Origin: an uncultured bacterium
GTDB lineage: Bacteria > Verrucomicrobiota > Kiritimatiellia > RFP12 > UBA1067
Assembly (NCBI GenBank): GCA_902780865.1
Contig: CACZHC010000005.1
Span: 1-48,750 of the forward strand
Reading direction: 5' to 3'
DNA length: 48,750 nt
Made by a program: the position numbers and the translations under genes. Shown one piece after another: positions 6,757-14,656 of this stretch; position 1 is the stretch's first letter; every line of letters begins with the position of its first letter. The notes beneath the pieces are model-generated. The model saw only the letters and a list, made by a program, of their open reading frames with translations. It made no database searches and was not told the DNA's origin.

Positions 6757-7056
6757 ATGAACAACGACAAAAAGAAATCACGGCAAGGTCGGCATCCCGA
6801 CCACTACGTGATGCTCGGCGGCCTCGTTCCGCCGGAGAAGAAAGCCATCGCCATGATCACGGCTGCAGTCGTGGCGGGCGACGGCAAGCTCACGGTGCTC
6901 GATCTTATGTGGCGCGGCGTTGAGAATATCGCCCGCACGGTCGGCGTCCTGGACGAAAACGGCAAGGTCGCCGCAAAGTATCGCGACGCCGTCCTGCTCG
7001 CAGAGCTCACAATCGCGGATAACCAGAAGAAGCGGAGGGAGAAGTATGCGAAGTAA
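6757..7056 (+). CDS. First early gene, unrecognised 99-aa protein
   Basis: The protein has a Lys/Arg-rich N-terminus (MNNDKKKSRQGRHPDH), a central hydrophobic helix with AIAMITAAVVAGDGKLTVLDL, and a basic C-terminus. No family is recognised. It is the first gene after the consensus promoter at 6670-6699, a position often used for control proteins. The ATG at 6757 is chosen because AAAGG lies just upstream and the consensus promoter lies before it. It overlaps the next gene by 11 bp. Confidence 0.65.
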   Translation: MNNDKKKSRQGRHPDHYVMLGGLVPPEKKAIAMITAAVVAGDGKLTVLDLMWRGVENIARTVGVLDENGKVAAKYRDAVLLAELTIADNQKKRREKYAK

Positions 7057-7249
7057 TAATCCCGAAATCCTCAAGGTCGCAGAACGGATCGCCGCGCAGA
7101 ACGGCGTATCCGTCGACGAGGTGATCCAGAAGTTCCGCCGCGGAGTTCAAAAGTCAGCGTTTTCCGTCAGTGATTTTTTTTGGCCCGATAGTGATATATC
7201 ACTCAAGGGGAAAAAGCTCGGCCGCCCGCATTTGAGGGCTGCCGTGTGA
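7046..7249 (+). CDS. Unrecognised 67-aa early protein
   Basis: The N-terminal half (ILKVAERIAAQNGVSVDEVIQKFRRGVQ) looks helical and could be a small DNA-binding or dimerisation unit. The tail is basic (KGKKLGRPHLR). A GGAGGGAG ribosome site precedes the ATG, which overlaps the previous gene. The last third of the gene contains the perfect operator palindrome at 7191-7202, so repression of the downstream genes may act from within this gene. No family assigned. Confidence 0.6.
   Translation: MRSNNPEILKVAERIAAQNGVSVDEVIQKFRRGVQKSAFSVSDFFWPDSDISLKGKKLGRPHLRAAV
7191..7202. promoter_or_regulatory. Perfect operator palindrome GTGATATATCAC
   Basis: This is a perfect 12-bp palindrome, extendable to 14 bp (7190-7203). 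It matches the site in the rightward promoter spacer at 11 of 12 positions. It lies about 95 bp upstream of the ribbon-helix-helix gene at 7298 and could serve in its autoregulation. Confidence 0.65.
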
Positions 7250-7297
7250 CGCCTGGGCGAGCACTTTCGCAACACGAAACAACAAGGGGAGACCGTA

Positions 7298-7507
7298 ATG
7301 GAAGCTGAAGAAAAAATCGACATCCTCATCAAAGGAGTCCCGAAAGACGTGGCCGACGAACTTGACCGGCGCGCCGACGAGCACTTCCGCTCGCGCACCG
7401 GCGAGATCTTGTCAATCCTCGTCACGGAATGCCGCAAGCCCGCCGTCGGCAGCGTCGCGCCCATCAGCCGCGAGCGCGCTCAAGAGCTGGCCAAACAGAT
7501 TCCATGA
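7298..7507 (+). CDS. Ribbon-helix-helix (CopG/Arc-like) DNA-binding protein, candidate repressor
   Basis: This 69-aa protein has the pattern of a CopG/Arc-type ribbon-helix-helix fold: a beta strand (KIDILIKGVP), helix A (KDVADELDRRADEH) and helix B (SRTGEILSILVTECR). Such proteins bind DNA as dimers on palindromic operators. A strong AAGGGGAG ribosome site precedes the ATG. It is the best candidate in the prophage for the protein that binds the GTGATATATCAC sites; no lambda CI-like repressor was seen. That link is inference. An Arc-type role in other phage control is possible. Confidence 0.7.
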   Translation: MEAEEKIDILIKGVPKDVADELDRRADEHFRSRTGEILSILVTECRKPAVGSVAPISRERAQELAKQIP

Positions 7508-7521
7508 TGGAAGGAGGAAAT

Positions 7522-8070
7522 ATGACGAAGGCAGAGGTGTTTGAGGGATTCGCCTTCCCGAACCCCGGCGAGGCGGACATGCTGCAACGATGGCTTGACG
7601 ATGCCGCGCTTGGAACGCGGAGGCGCAAGGCGCTTGTGATCGTCGGGCCGAAATGCAGCGGCAAAACCACGTTGCTATATCGCATTGCGGAATACAAGGG
7701 CGAAGCGCCCTGCCTTTACGACGGGAGGTCTGGCATTGTGCCGGCAAAATTGAGCCACGGGGACACGTTGCGGCGATACCGCGAGTTCGAGGGCTGCAAA
7801 GTCATATTGGTCAATGATTTGTGCGTGAAGTCGGCTCGGGCACTTATGGAGATCCAGCGGTTCGCGGAAGGGTTCAAGACCTACCTACGCGAGCCCCGTT
7901 CGACATCGAAGATCGTCGAGTTCAACATCTCCGCACCCCTTGCCGTCGCAGTTTCGGCAGACGACGCGGAACGCGCCGAGCAGTTGATAGCGAAGGACTT
8001 CGCAAACTGCGTCGATAAGAAGCGTCTGCCCTACCTTTTGATTCATCCAACGATTGGAGGTGAGAAATGA
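7522..8070 (+). CDS. P-loop ATPase, phage replication/loader-like
   Basis: This 182-aa protein has a clear Walker A motif (GPKCSGKTT, about residues 42-50) and a Walker B-like strand (KVILVND, about 91-97), as in small AAA+ or DnaC-like ATPases. Such proteins in phage early operons usually load helicase or assist replication. The internal ATG at 7522 is used because GGAGGAAAT lies just before it; the earlier in-frame ATG at 7504 has no such site. The stop overlaps the next start (ATGA). The exact role is not determined. Confidence 0.7.
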   Translation: MTKAEVFEGFAFPNPGEADMLQRWLDDAALGTRRRKALVIVGPKCSGKTTLLYRIAEYKGEAPCLYDGRSGIVPAKLSHGDTLRRYREFEGCKVILVNDLCVKSARALMEIQRFAEGFKTYLREPRSTSKIVEFNISAPLAVAVSADDAERAEQLIAKDFANCVDKKRLPYLLIHPTIGGEK

Positions 8071-8273
8071 AATTCAGGATGTTCACGGACGCAGTCCGCA
8101 AGGGCAAGAAGATTGCGGTCAACATTGACCGCGTGAGGTTCATCCAGGTGGCCGACGCAGAGGCGGGGACCACGGAGATATGGATGGACGGACACAGCGG
8201 CGACGCCATTGTGCTCGAGGTCGGCGAGGACTTCGACACGGTGCTCTCGCGGCTGAACACTATCGCGGAGTAG
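8067..8273 (+). CDS. Unrecognised 68-aa early protein
   Basis: The protein reads as a small alpha/beta fold with alternating strands (IAVNIDRVRFIQV, TEIWMDG, DAIVLEV) and a final helix (DFDTVLSRLNTIAE). It overlaps the ATPase gene by ATGA and is preceded by GGAGGTGAG, a strong ribosome site. No family recognised. Confidence 0.6.
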   Translation: MKFRMFTDAVRKGKKIAVNIDRVRFIQVADAEAGTTEIWMDGHSGDAIVLEVGEDFDTVLSRLNTIAE

Positions 8274-8277
8274 GAAG

Positions 8278-8457
8278 ATGAGACCGTGGCATATTTCGTG
8301 GGCGCAGCTCGAAAACGGGCGCGAATATCGATACACGGAGACGGTCGTCGCGGAGACGCCGGCTAAAGCGATCGAGGAATGGTCGAAGAAGTCGTGGATC
8401 CACGCGCGCATCGATGCCGTGTACGATCCGCAGAAGTTCGCCGTCGTAAGGATTTAA
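8278..8457 (+). CDS. Unrecognised 59-aa early protein
   Basis: This small frame (MRPWHISWAQLENGREYRY … KFAVVRI) lies five bases after the preceding stop, with GGAAG before the ATG. It is rich in Trp and charged residues and looks like a compact alpha/beta domain with YTETVVAETPAKAIEEW in the middle, a pattern seen in many small phage proteins of unknown function. Placement in a tightly packed operon supports it as real. Confidence 0.55.
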   Translation: MRPWHISWAQLENGREYRYTETVVAETPAKAIEEWSKKSWIHARIDAVYDPQKFAVVRI

Positions 8458-8534
8458 CAGCGGAACACCAAAAACCTCCGAACGGCTCAAGGGAATGCCG
8501 GGGAGAAAATTCCTAAAACACAAGGAGGTCTGAA

Positions 8535-8768
8535 ATGATTGCGTGGGGACGAATGGAAGACATACAGCGCGATGTTGCGAACGTGCCAGAAAACTGGCTG
8601 CGGGCTTTCATGGTCCGCCATCCGGCCGACGTCCGGAAGTTCGGCGACTCGCGGAACTCGACGCTCCTCTTCCGATCGAGCGCAGTGCTCGCCGCCGTAG
8701 AGGCGGGCGAGACATCCAAGAAGAGCGACACGGAGACAGAAAAGGAAAAGAAAGCAGAGGTGGCGTGA
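8535..8768 (+). CDS. Putative helix-turn-helix / excisionase-like small protein
   Basis: This 77-aa protein has ENWLRAFMVRHPADVRKFG followed by LLFRSSAVLAAVEAG, which resembles a winged-helix excisionase (AlpA/MerR-type) layout. The Lys/Glu-rich tail is disordered. AAGGAGG precedes the ATG at an ideal distance. If the reading is right it could be the directionality factor for the integrase or a local regulator. The match is by pattern only. Confidence 0.5.
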   Translation: MIAWGRMEDIQRDVANVPENWLRAFMVRHPADVRKFGDSRNSTLLFRSSAVLAAVEAGETSKKSDTETEKEKKAEVA

Positions 8769-8769
8769 C

Positions 8770-9033
8770 ATGTTTGCATTTTCAGTAGGCAAGGTGTACT
8801 TTGCGACGCCGACTATCCAGGGAGCGCCGCAGCGCGTCGTGACGTGCCTCAAGCGCTCGGCGGCGACCGTCACGCTTGTGGACGTGCGAGAGGTACTGCG
8901 CGTTCCTGTGCGCGTCATCATGGACCGCGAGACCGCCCTTCTCAAATGTCCCGACGGACACGACCGGTTTGTGAGCGCCGTCGTGGAGGCGGATGCGGTG
9001 GACGTGGCGACGGCGGGGAGAGCTGTCAAATGA
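8770..9033 (+). CDS. Unrecognised 87-aa early protein
   Basis: The protein appears beta-rich (FSVGKVYFATP, QRVVTCLKRSAATVTLVDV, VPVRVIMDRE) and may be a small SH3-like or OB-like barrel. It begins one base after the preceding stop and overlaps the next start by ATGA. No family recognised. Confidence 0.55.
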   Translation: MFAFSVGKVYFATPTIQGAPQRVVTCLKRSAATVTLVDVREVLRVPVRVIMDRETALLKCPDGHDRFVSAVVEADAVDVATAGRAVK

Positions 9034-9227
9034 TTTTTGCTGCAGGAACAAGACGCCACGAGACCATCAAAGCCGAAGAGGTCCTTCGGCCGAGTGCGAC
9101 GTGGCCGGCGCGATTCGTGGCGCGCGCCCGGGTTTGGCGCGATACGTACGTCGTGCAACGGTTTGGGATTCGCACCAGGGCGGGGCGACACGCCGCCTTA
9201 CAATTTGAGGGGAGCTGCTGCAGATGA
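9030..9227 (+). CDS. Possible 65-aa early protein
   Basis: An ATG at 9030 overlaps the preceding stop and the frame closes with an overlap into the primase start at 9224, continuing the chain of coupled genes. The product is Arg-rich (RPSATWPARFVARARVWRD). No ribosome site stands out and no family is recognised. It may instead be untranslated spacer. Confidence 0.45.
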   Translation: MIFAAGTRRHETIKAEEVLRPSATWPARFVARARVWRDTYVVQRFGIRTRAGRHAALQFEGSCCR

Positions 9228-12200
9228 CGATCGAGGATTTCCTTTCGCAGCTCCAGGGCGTGGTCGAGACGGGCGCGGGCAAGTGGTCCGCGTGCTGCCC
9301 GGCGCATGATGATTCGAATCCATCGATGTCCGTCACGGTGGGCGACAACGGCGGGATCCTCGTGCACTGCCACGCTGGATGTTCGCCTGAGTCGATCGTC
9401 GGCGCGATGGGGCTGAAGATGAGCGATTTGATGAAGGACAGTCCTCGCCGTGGCCGCGAGCCGGGGAAGAAGAAGTCGGCGAAGGCCGACGACGCGCCGC
9501 TGCCGAGCTTCAAGGCGCCGAAGAAGAAGCGCGACTACGGCAAGAAGGTCGCGGAGTACGATTACCAGGACGCGGACGGCAAGGCGATCTTCCGCGTGGA
9601 GCGGCGCGTCATGGCCGACGGGAAGAAGACATTCGTGCAGATGCACCCGGATCCGAAGAGCAAGTACGGCTGGACCTGGGGCGTGAAATCGGCCGGCGTC
9701 GAGCGTGTGCCCTTCCATCTGCCGAAGATCCTCGCCGCGGGAAAAGCCGGGAAGAATGTCGTCGTCGTCGAGGGCGAGAAGGACGTCCTGACGGTCGAGA
9801 AGCTGATAGGATGCTGCGCCACGTGCAACAGCGGGGGCGCTGGCAAGTGGGAGCGCGGCTGGGGGAAGTACTTCGAGGGCGTTCCGAAGATTTTGATTGT
9901 GGCCGACAAGGATCCGGAGAAGAAGATCGACGAGAAGACCGGCGAGGAGAAGACGTTCGCCGTCGGCCAGAAGCATGCGTGTCTCGTCGAGCGCTGCCTG
10001 CGGGGCGACGGCTACGAGGGCAAGATCGTCAAGATATGCGTCTCGGACGTCGCAGGCGCGGACGGTGCGACGGTGCACTGCAAGGACTTCACGGACTGGG
10101 CGGAGGCGATGGCGGCCGCGGGAAAGAAGGTCGACAAGTCGGCGTTCCAGGAAGCGATCAGGGCATTTGGCCAGTGGCCAGAGAACTGGCAGTTCGGCGA
10201 CGCCGACTTGGCCGACCTTCCGCGCGCCGGAAAAGCGGCGCGCAACTCCGCATCCTCTGGAGACGGGCACGAGCGCGCCGGAAAAGCGGCGCGCAACTCC
10301 GCATCCTCTGAAGCCGAGGAATTTTCCGCCGCTGGGAGGTTCGGCCGCCCGTCCCCCCTCTCCCCCTCTGAAAAGGAGCGTTGGTTTTTGGTGGATTACC
10401 AAATCAATGCCGGAAAGATCGCGCGGTTTGAAATCGGCGTAAACCACTTCAGGTTCGAGGGCTGGAAGAAGAGCAACAACGACGACGAGACGAAGGGCAA
10501 GTTCGTGAAGGACGCGAAGTACTCCGCGATGGAGGGCGAGCTGACGCAGTTCTTCGGCCTGGCGTTCGGATGCTGCTCGAGCTTCGACCACACGTTCAAG
10601 GTTTCCGGGCCGGTACGGCTTGCGCTCGTCTCGTCGATAACGCTGGCGTGGCTCAGGTCTCGCGGCAAGTTTTTCGCGGACATGAACAACCCCTGCTACG
10701 AGACCTCGCTATTCTTCGACTCGGCGCAGGGCGTCCTCTATCTGCTGCACTCGAACGAGTTTTCGTCGTTTCTCGCGACGATCGCGGATGTGAACCGCGA
10801 GGACAAGCTCTTCAAGTACATGGTCTCGCTAATCGACGACATGGCGCTCGATGCGGCAATTACGCCGCGCGTCGTGCCGTCTAAGGAATGGGACCGGCGC
10901 GGTGGCGCGATCTACATCTCCAATGGCGACTCGCAGGTCTGCAAGGTCACCGGCGGGAAGTTCGAGCTCGTTCCGAACGGGACCGACGACGTGCTATTCA
11001 TCCGCGGCGCAACGCTCGCGCCCTGGGCGGTCGAGGAAGGCCCGGGCGTGGATCCGTTCAAGGACTCGATGCTCTTCAAGCTCGCGGCGCTCGAGAAGGA
11101 AACCGATCGGATGAACTGCCGGCTGTGGTGGCTCAATCTTTTCGCATGCCATGCGAATAAGCCGATCTTGCTCGTGACTGGGCCGAAGGGCTCCGGAAAG
11201 ACGCGGCTGCTGCAGGGCATGAAGCAGTTCCTCGGAATGCGCGAGGACGGCAAGCCCGACGATACGGTCAACGATATCGACCCGACCGACAAGGGCCTCG
11301 ACGCGTTCTGGATTATCGAGGACCGCGGGCGCTTTGAGATCTTCGACAACTACGACTCGAAGATTAAGTGGGCCGAGAATGCTTTCCAGACGGCCGCGAC
11401 GAACGGCTCGGCCAAGCGCCGCGAACTTTACAAGACTTCGACGCTCGTCACGCTGTCGGCCAATGCCTACATGGGCGTGACGTCTAACAATCCGATCTTC
11501 ACGACCGAGGGCGGAGGTCTGCCGGACCGTATCATCACGGCGCGGATCGGCAGCGGCCGCAAGGTCTCCGTCGGCGACGAGCTGCGGAAGGACATCGACG
11601 AGCACCGGAACCAGTACATGACATGGCTCGTCCGGACGCTCATGGCTGCGCTGGCCGACGACAAGCCGGTGGACACGTCCATCAACAGGCGCCATCCGGA
11701 CTATGGCGTGTTCGCTGTCCGCTGCGGGCGTGCCTTCGGCGATGAGATGGGCGCAGTCGCGGCGATGGAGGCGGCAGAGCTCGACAAGGCCCTGCTGCCG
11801 CTCCTCAATGACACCGTCGCAAAGGAAATCGTCGCCGTGCTGCGTGCCCAGGAGCCGGTCGGCTCGATGCGCTTCACGGCATCGGATATGTCGGACGCCA
11901 TCATCAAGCGCTTCGGAGACGACGAAAGCGACGACAACACCAAGAAGATCTACGGCGCCAGGCGCATTGGCAAGGCCATCAAGAAGCTCGAGCGTGAGTT
12001 CTCCACCCTCTTCAGCTGGACGTCTGGCACAATCGAGGGCCGCACTCGATACGAATTTACGGGGCTAACCACCCAGGGGAACCTGGTTTTTGGCCCTGAT
12101 TCCGGTGGATTCGGTGGGTTTGGAGGGTTAGATTCGGGAAAAGTCTCTACGGGATGCGCACACGCGGGGGACTTTTTCGAAAACAACCCACCAAATCCAC

Positions 12201-12328
12201 CTAACCCACCATACGCGCGCGCGCAGGCGCATTCGGACTTTTCTTCCGTTAAAGGGGAGAGAATAGGGGGAGATTCTGAAAGTGATGTTGATTACGGCGA
12301 CGACCCGGAGGACTTCGAGCTATGGTGA
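9224..12328 (+). CDS. Phage primase-helicase (CHC2 zinc finger, TOPRIM, P-loop ATPase)
   Basis: This 1034-aa replication protein has, in order: a CHC2-type zinc motif (C25, H28, C49, C53, with CCPAHDD and CHAGC); a TOPRIM-like region with VVVEGEKD near 180 and ILIVADKD near 224; a linker with two 17-aa repeats near 333-366; and a C-terminal ATPase domain with Walker A LLVTGPKGSGKT near 648-660 and an acidic Walker B-like EIFDNYD near 706. It would lay RNA primers and unwind or organise the fork for phage DNA. The C-terminus is Gly/Phe- and Pro/Asn-rich (GGFGGFGG, PPNPPNPP), encoded by quasi-palindromic DNA. It overlaps the next gene by ATGG-frame coupling. Confidence 0.85.
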   Translation: MTIEDFLSQLQGVVETGAGKWSACCPAHDDSNPSMSVTVGDNGGILVHCHAGCSPESIVGAMGLKMSDLMKDSPRRGREPGKKKSAKADDAPLPSFKAPKKKRDYGKKVAEYDYQDADGKAIFRVERRVMADGKKTFVQMHPDPKSKYGWTWGVKSAGVERVPFHLPKILAAGKAGKNVVVVEGEKDVLTVEKLIGCCATCNSGGAGKWERGWGKYFEGVPKILIVADKDPEKKIDEKTGEEKTFAVGQKHACLVERCLRGDGYEGKIVKICVSDVAGADGATVHCKDFTDWAEAMAAAGKKVDKSAFQEAIRAFGQWPENWQFGDADLADLPRAGKAARNSASSGDGHERAGKAARNSASSEAEEFSAAGRFGRPSPLSPSEKERWFLVDYQINAGKIARFEIGVNHFRFEGWKKSNNDDETKGKFVKDAKYSAMEGELTQFFGLAFGCCSSFDHTFKVSGPVRLALVSSITLAWLRSRGKFFADMNNPCYETSLFFDSAQGVLYLLHSNEFSSFLATIADVNREDKLFKYMVSLIDDMALDAAITPRVVPSKEWDRRGGAIYISNGDSQVCKVTGGKFELVPNGTDDVLFIRGATLAPWAVEEGPGVDPFKDSMLFKLAALEKETDRMNCRLWWLNLFACHANKPILLVTGPKGSGKTRLLQGMKQFLGMREDGKPDDTVNDIDPTDKGLDAFWIIEDRGRFEIFDNYDSKIKWAENAFQTAATNGSAKRRELYKTSTLVTLSANAYMGVTSNNPIFTTEGGGLPDRIITARIGSGRKVSVGDELRKDIDEHRNQYMTWLVRTLMAALADDKPVDTSINRRHPDYGVFAVRCGRAFGDEMGAVAAMEAAELDKALLPLLNDTVAKEIVAVLRAQEPVGSMRFTASDMSDAIIKRFGDDESDDNTKKIYGARRIGKAIKKLEREFSTLFSWTSGTIEGRTRYEFTGLTTQGNLVFGPDSGGFGGFGGLDSGKVSTGCAHAGDFFENNPPNPPNPPYARAQAHSDFSSVKGERIGGDSESDVDYGDDPEDFELW
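10222..10310. repeat. Two 38-bp direct repeats, each with a hairpin, in the primase linker
   Basis: Identical 38-bp copies lie at 10222-10259 and 10273-10310, 51 bp (17 codons) apart, so the frame is kept. Each copy begins with a perfect inverted repeat GCGCGCCG-GAAAAG-CGGCGCGC. In protein they give RAGKAARNSASS twice. The site is a likely disordered linker between the TOPRIM and ATPase parts. Confidence 0.95.
12104..12210. repeat. GGTGGGTT-type quasi-inverted repeat at the end of the primase gene
   Basis: The left block 12104-12130 has GGTGGATTCGGTGGGTTTGG-type units, and the right block 12185-12210 has the complementary CCACC/AACCC units. A further copy of the left type lies at 12772-12792. 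The blocks encode the GGFGGFGG and PPNPPNPP stretches. They may form a large hairpin or act as iteron-like sites near the replication genes. Confidence 0.6.
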
Positions 12329-12879
12329 CGGTCGGCGAGAAGGTGTGGAATCGGCTGCGGGCTGCGGGCGGCTTCGTCTGGACATTGGCGGACGGCCGGA
12401 AGTTTGTGCACTTCAACAAGGGGTGCCACTGCTCGCCAGAACTGCGAGACCTCCTGAAGCGCCACAGCGAGGAGCTGAAGGCGTTCGTCGACGCCAGGCA
12501 CGCCGAGGCCGACCGCGGCCGGCGTCGTCCTGCCCTCCCCCCGGGGGTAGGTTCTTCCCAGGCGGCCGATCGGGATGCCCCCATCGGGCGAGATCGCCGT
12601 ATTTGCGAGTGCAACGCCGACACGAGGTTCCCGATTTCAGGGGAATCGGCCGAAAAGTGGAATTTCAGCCACCGGCGGGGTGCTGCAGCCGTCTCTCCGG
12701 CGATTTCAGCCGTCCTGGCAGCGGTTTTCGCCGCCTTCTCTGAAATTCAGGGGGCACCCGCGCACGCGCCCGGTGGGTCGGTGGGTTTGAGGAATGCGCT
12801 TTTAACGAAATCTTCCTCGGAGGGCGGGGCACGGGTGTGTCTTGCTGACTCGGGGGTAAACACAAAAACGGGGAGGTAG
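12322..12879 (+). CDS. Unrecognised 185-aa protein with TubC_N-like N-terminus
   Basis: The first ~65 residues (VWNRLRAAGGFVWTLADGRKF … LRDLLKRHSEELKAFVDAR) resemble the small helical-hairpin TubC_N-type domain found after phage replication proteins. The remainder is Arg/Ala/Ser-rich low complexity without recognisable domains and may be poorly structured or decayed. It starts within the last codons of the primase gene. Function unknown. Confidence 0.55.
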   Translation: MVTVGEKVWNRLRAAGGFVWTLADGRKFVHFNKGCHCSPELRDLLKRHSEELKAFVDARHAEADRGRRRPALPPGVGSSQAADRDAPIGRDRRICECNADTRFPISGESAEKWNFSHRRGAAAVSPAISAVLAAVFAAFSEIQGAPAHAPGGSVGLRNALLTKSSSEGGARVCLADSGVNTKTGR

Positions 12880-12881
12880 GT

Positions 12882-14384
12882 ATGGCTAAGGAACAGAAAT
12901 GGATGAAGGTCGAGCGGCTCGTCCACGTCGACTGGAATCCGCGAACGCCCGAGGAGCTCAAATGGGACCATCCGGAAATGGTTCCGCTGATCGCGTCGGT
13001 GAAGTCCGTCGGCGTCGTGCAGCCGATTGCGGTGTGGGCGGATAAGGCGGCGATCGAGCACTGCGACTACGAGGCGGCAAAGCATCCGATCGACGGCGTC
13101 GTCATCGCGGGCAACCGTCGCCTGGAGGCGGCGGTGGCTGCGGGACTAAAGGAAATTCCGGCGCTCGTCTTTACGGACATCAGCAGCGCCCAGGCACAGG
13201 AAATCACGCGCCTCGAGAACGAAGTGCGCCTCGGCGTGGATCCGCTGAAGGACGCGTCGCTCATCGGCTCCATGCTGGGACTCGGCTACTCGCAGAAGGA
13301 AATCGCCGCGCACTTCGGCGTCTCGGAGGCGCGGATCTGCCGGCGGCGCAAGCTGCTCGATCTCGTGCCCGCGATCCGGGAGCTCGCGGAGAAAAGCGGC
13401 AAGCTCACCGTCGACGCGCTCGAGCGGATCGCGCTCTATCCGAAGGACATCCAGGAGCGGTGCGCGAAGGAAGTCGTCCACCGCGTGGGATGCGGTTCAT
13501 CGGATTCGCAGATCAAATGGCGAGACATCTCCTGGAAGTTCGCGGACGAAACGCAGGACCTCGAAGACGCGCAGTTCGACACATCGCCCTGCAAGTCGTG
13601 CCCGAAGCGCACCGGCGCACAGCCCGACCTCTGGGGCGATACGGCGGACGACGGCGACGGGCTCGGGGTGTGTCTCGATGCGAAATGCTACCGCGAGCGC
13701 TGCGAGGCATGGGCGATGGAGAAACTTCGCAAGAAAGTCGGCAAGCGCGTCGAGCTGATTCCAGGCGCGAAGAACGGAATCGCATATCCGTACAGCGCCC
13801 CGGACAGCATCTTCGCCTTCGAGGACCAGAAGTCCGACAAAAAGCATCCGGCGTGCTGGTACTGGATCGACGAATACGACGGCGAGCTCAGCTACAGGTT
13901 CGGGCCGACGGTCGAAGACTACACCGCCGAGATGCAGCGTCGCAAGAAAGAAGCGGAAGAGGTCGCGAATGCCACCAAGAAAAAACAGGCGAAGATCAAG
14001 GCCGAGGAGGCGCGCAAGGCGAAACTGCAGAAGGAACTCGACGGACTGGAAGGTGCAGCCGGCGACCTCGAGTACAAAATCGCGCAGAAGGTCAGCGTCG
14101 CGGTACAGGGAGGAAAGAGCGAGGCCGACATGGTGAAGTTCGTCGAGTCGAAACTGCTGAACGTCGTCGGATTCCCGAAGCCGCAGCGCCTCGCACTCGC
14201 GAAGTTCATCGCCCCCTACTTCGACTACGGCTGCGGCGACTACGACGCGGACATCGCGGACCTCTGCGACGCCTTCCCGAAGTTCGCGACGGCGTGCAAG
14301 GTCACGAAGAAGGAACTGAGCGAACGCGCGGCCGCGCGCCTCGCCGTCGAGACGTTCAAGATGAAGAACAACATCAAGGACTGA
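12882..14384 (+). CDS. ParB/Srx-fold protein with helix-turn-helix and Cys cluster
   Basis: This 500-aa protein begins with a ParB-like domain (GVVQPIAVW near 44 and GNRRLEAAVAAG near 78-89). A KorB-type helix-turn-helix follows (SQKEIAAHFGVSEARICRRRKLL, about 137-159, one continuous helix pair). A Cys cluster (CKSCPKR near 236 and CLDAKCYRERC near 263) probably binds metal. After that come a coiled coil (about 350-400) and a C-terminal helical region. Phage proteins of this type act in partition, transcription control or nicking. GGGGAGG lies just before the ATG. It stands between primase and sliding clamp genes, so a replication or partition role is likely. Which activity it has is not shown by the sequence. 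Confidence 0.8.
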   Translation: MAKEQKWMKVERLVHVDWNPRTPEELKWDHPEMVPLIASVKSVGVVQPIAVWADKAAIEHCDYEAAKHPIDGVVIAGNRRLEAAVAAGLKEIPALVFTDISSAQAQEITRLENEVRLGVDPLKDASLIGSMLGLGYSQKEIAAHFGVSEARICRRRKLLDLVPAIRELAEKSGKLTVDALERIALYPKDIQERCAKEVVHRVGCGSSDSQIKWRDISWKFADETQDLEDAQFDTSPCKSCPKRTGAQPDLWGDTADDGDGLGVCLDAKCYRERCEAWAMEKLRKKVGKRVELIPGAKNGIAYPYSAPDSIFAFEDQKSDKKHPACWYWIDEYDGELSYRFGPTVEDYTAEMQRRKKEAEEVANATKKKQAKIKAEEARKAKLQKELDGLEGAAGDLEYKIAQKVSVAVQGGKSEADMVKFVESKLLNVVGFPKPQRLALAKFIAPYFDYGCGDYDADIADLCDAFPKFATACKVTKKELSERAAARLAVETFKMKNNIKD

Positions 14385-14387
14385 GTC

Positions 14388-14642
14388 ATGGACGAGAAGA
14401 AAATGAAGAAACTGACCGTCGGCGACATGAGCGGCTGCAACCGCTCCGGCGAAAGATGCCACGTCGTCCGCGAGAGCATCGGGGAGATCGCCGTCGGCGA
14501 GGCGGTGTTGATCCGCTTCAAGGGCGAGTGCGGCGACATCACGCCGTGGCGCCGCTACATGCTCGAGGAAAAACACTTCCGCGACGAGTACGATGCAACG
14601 CGACTCAGATACACCGGAACATTCGTTCGCGTCACGAAATGA
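14388..14642 (+). CDS. Unrecognised 84-aa protein
   Basis: The protein (MDEKKMKKLTVGDMSGCNRSG … RRYMLEEKHFRDEYDATRLRY) is charged, with two Cys in the first half and one in the middle. It starts four bases after the ParB-like gene and its stop overlaps an ATG, so it belongs to the replication operon. No family recognised. Confidence 0.6.
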   Translation: MDEKKMKKLTVGDMSGCNRSGERCHVVRESIGEIAVGEAVLIRFKGECGDITPWRRYMLEEKHFRDEYDATRLRYTGTFVRVTK

Positions 14643-14656
14643 AAAAGGAGGAAATC

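Noticed and set aside
9026-10591. Long open frame on the minus strand inside the primase gene (about 521 codons)
   Set aside because: It mirrors the codon bias of the real gene, has no recognisable domain, no ribosome site and unnatural Arg/Leu/Val-rich composition.
13460-14656. Upstream in-frame extension of the sliding clamp gene
   Set aside because: It overlaps the ParB-like gene in another frame and is Arg-rich. The AAAGGAGG site and clamp-like N-terminus support the start at 14657.
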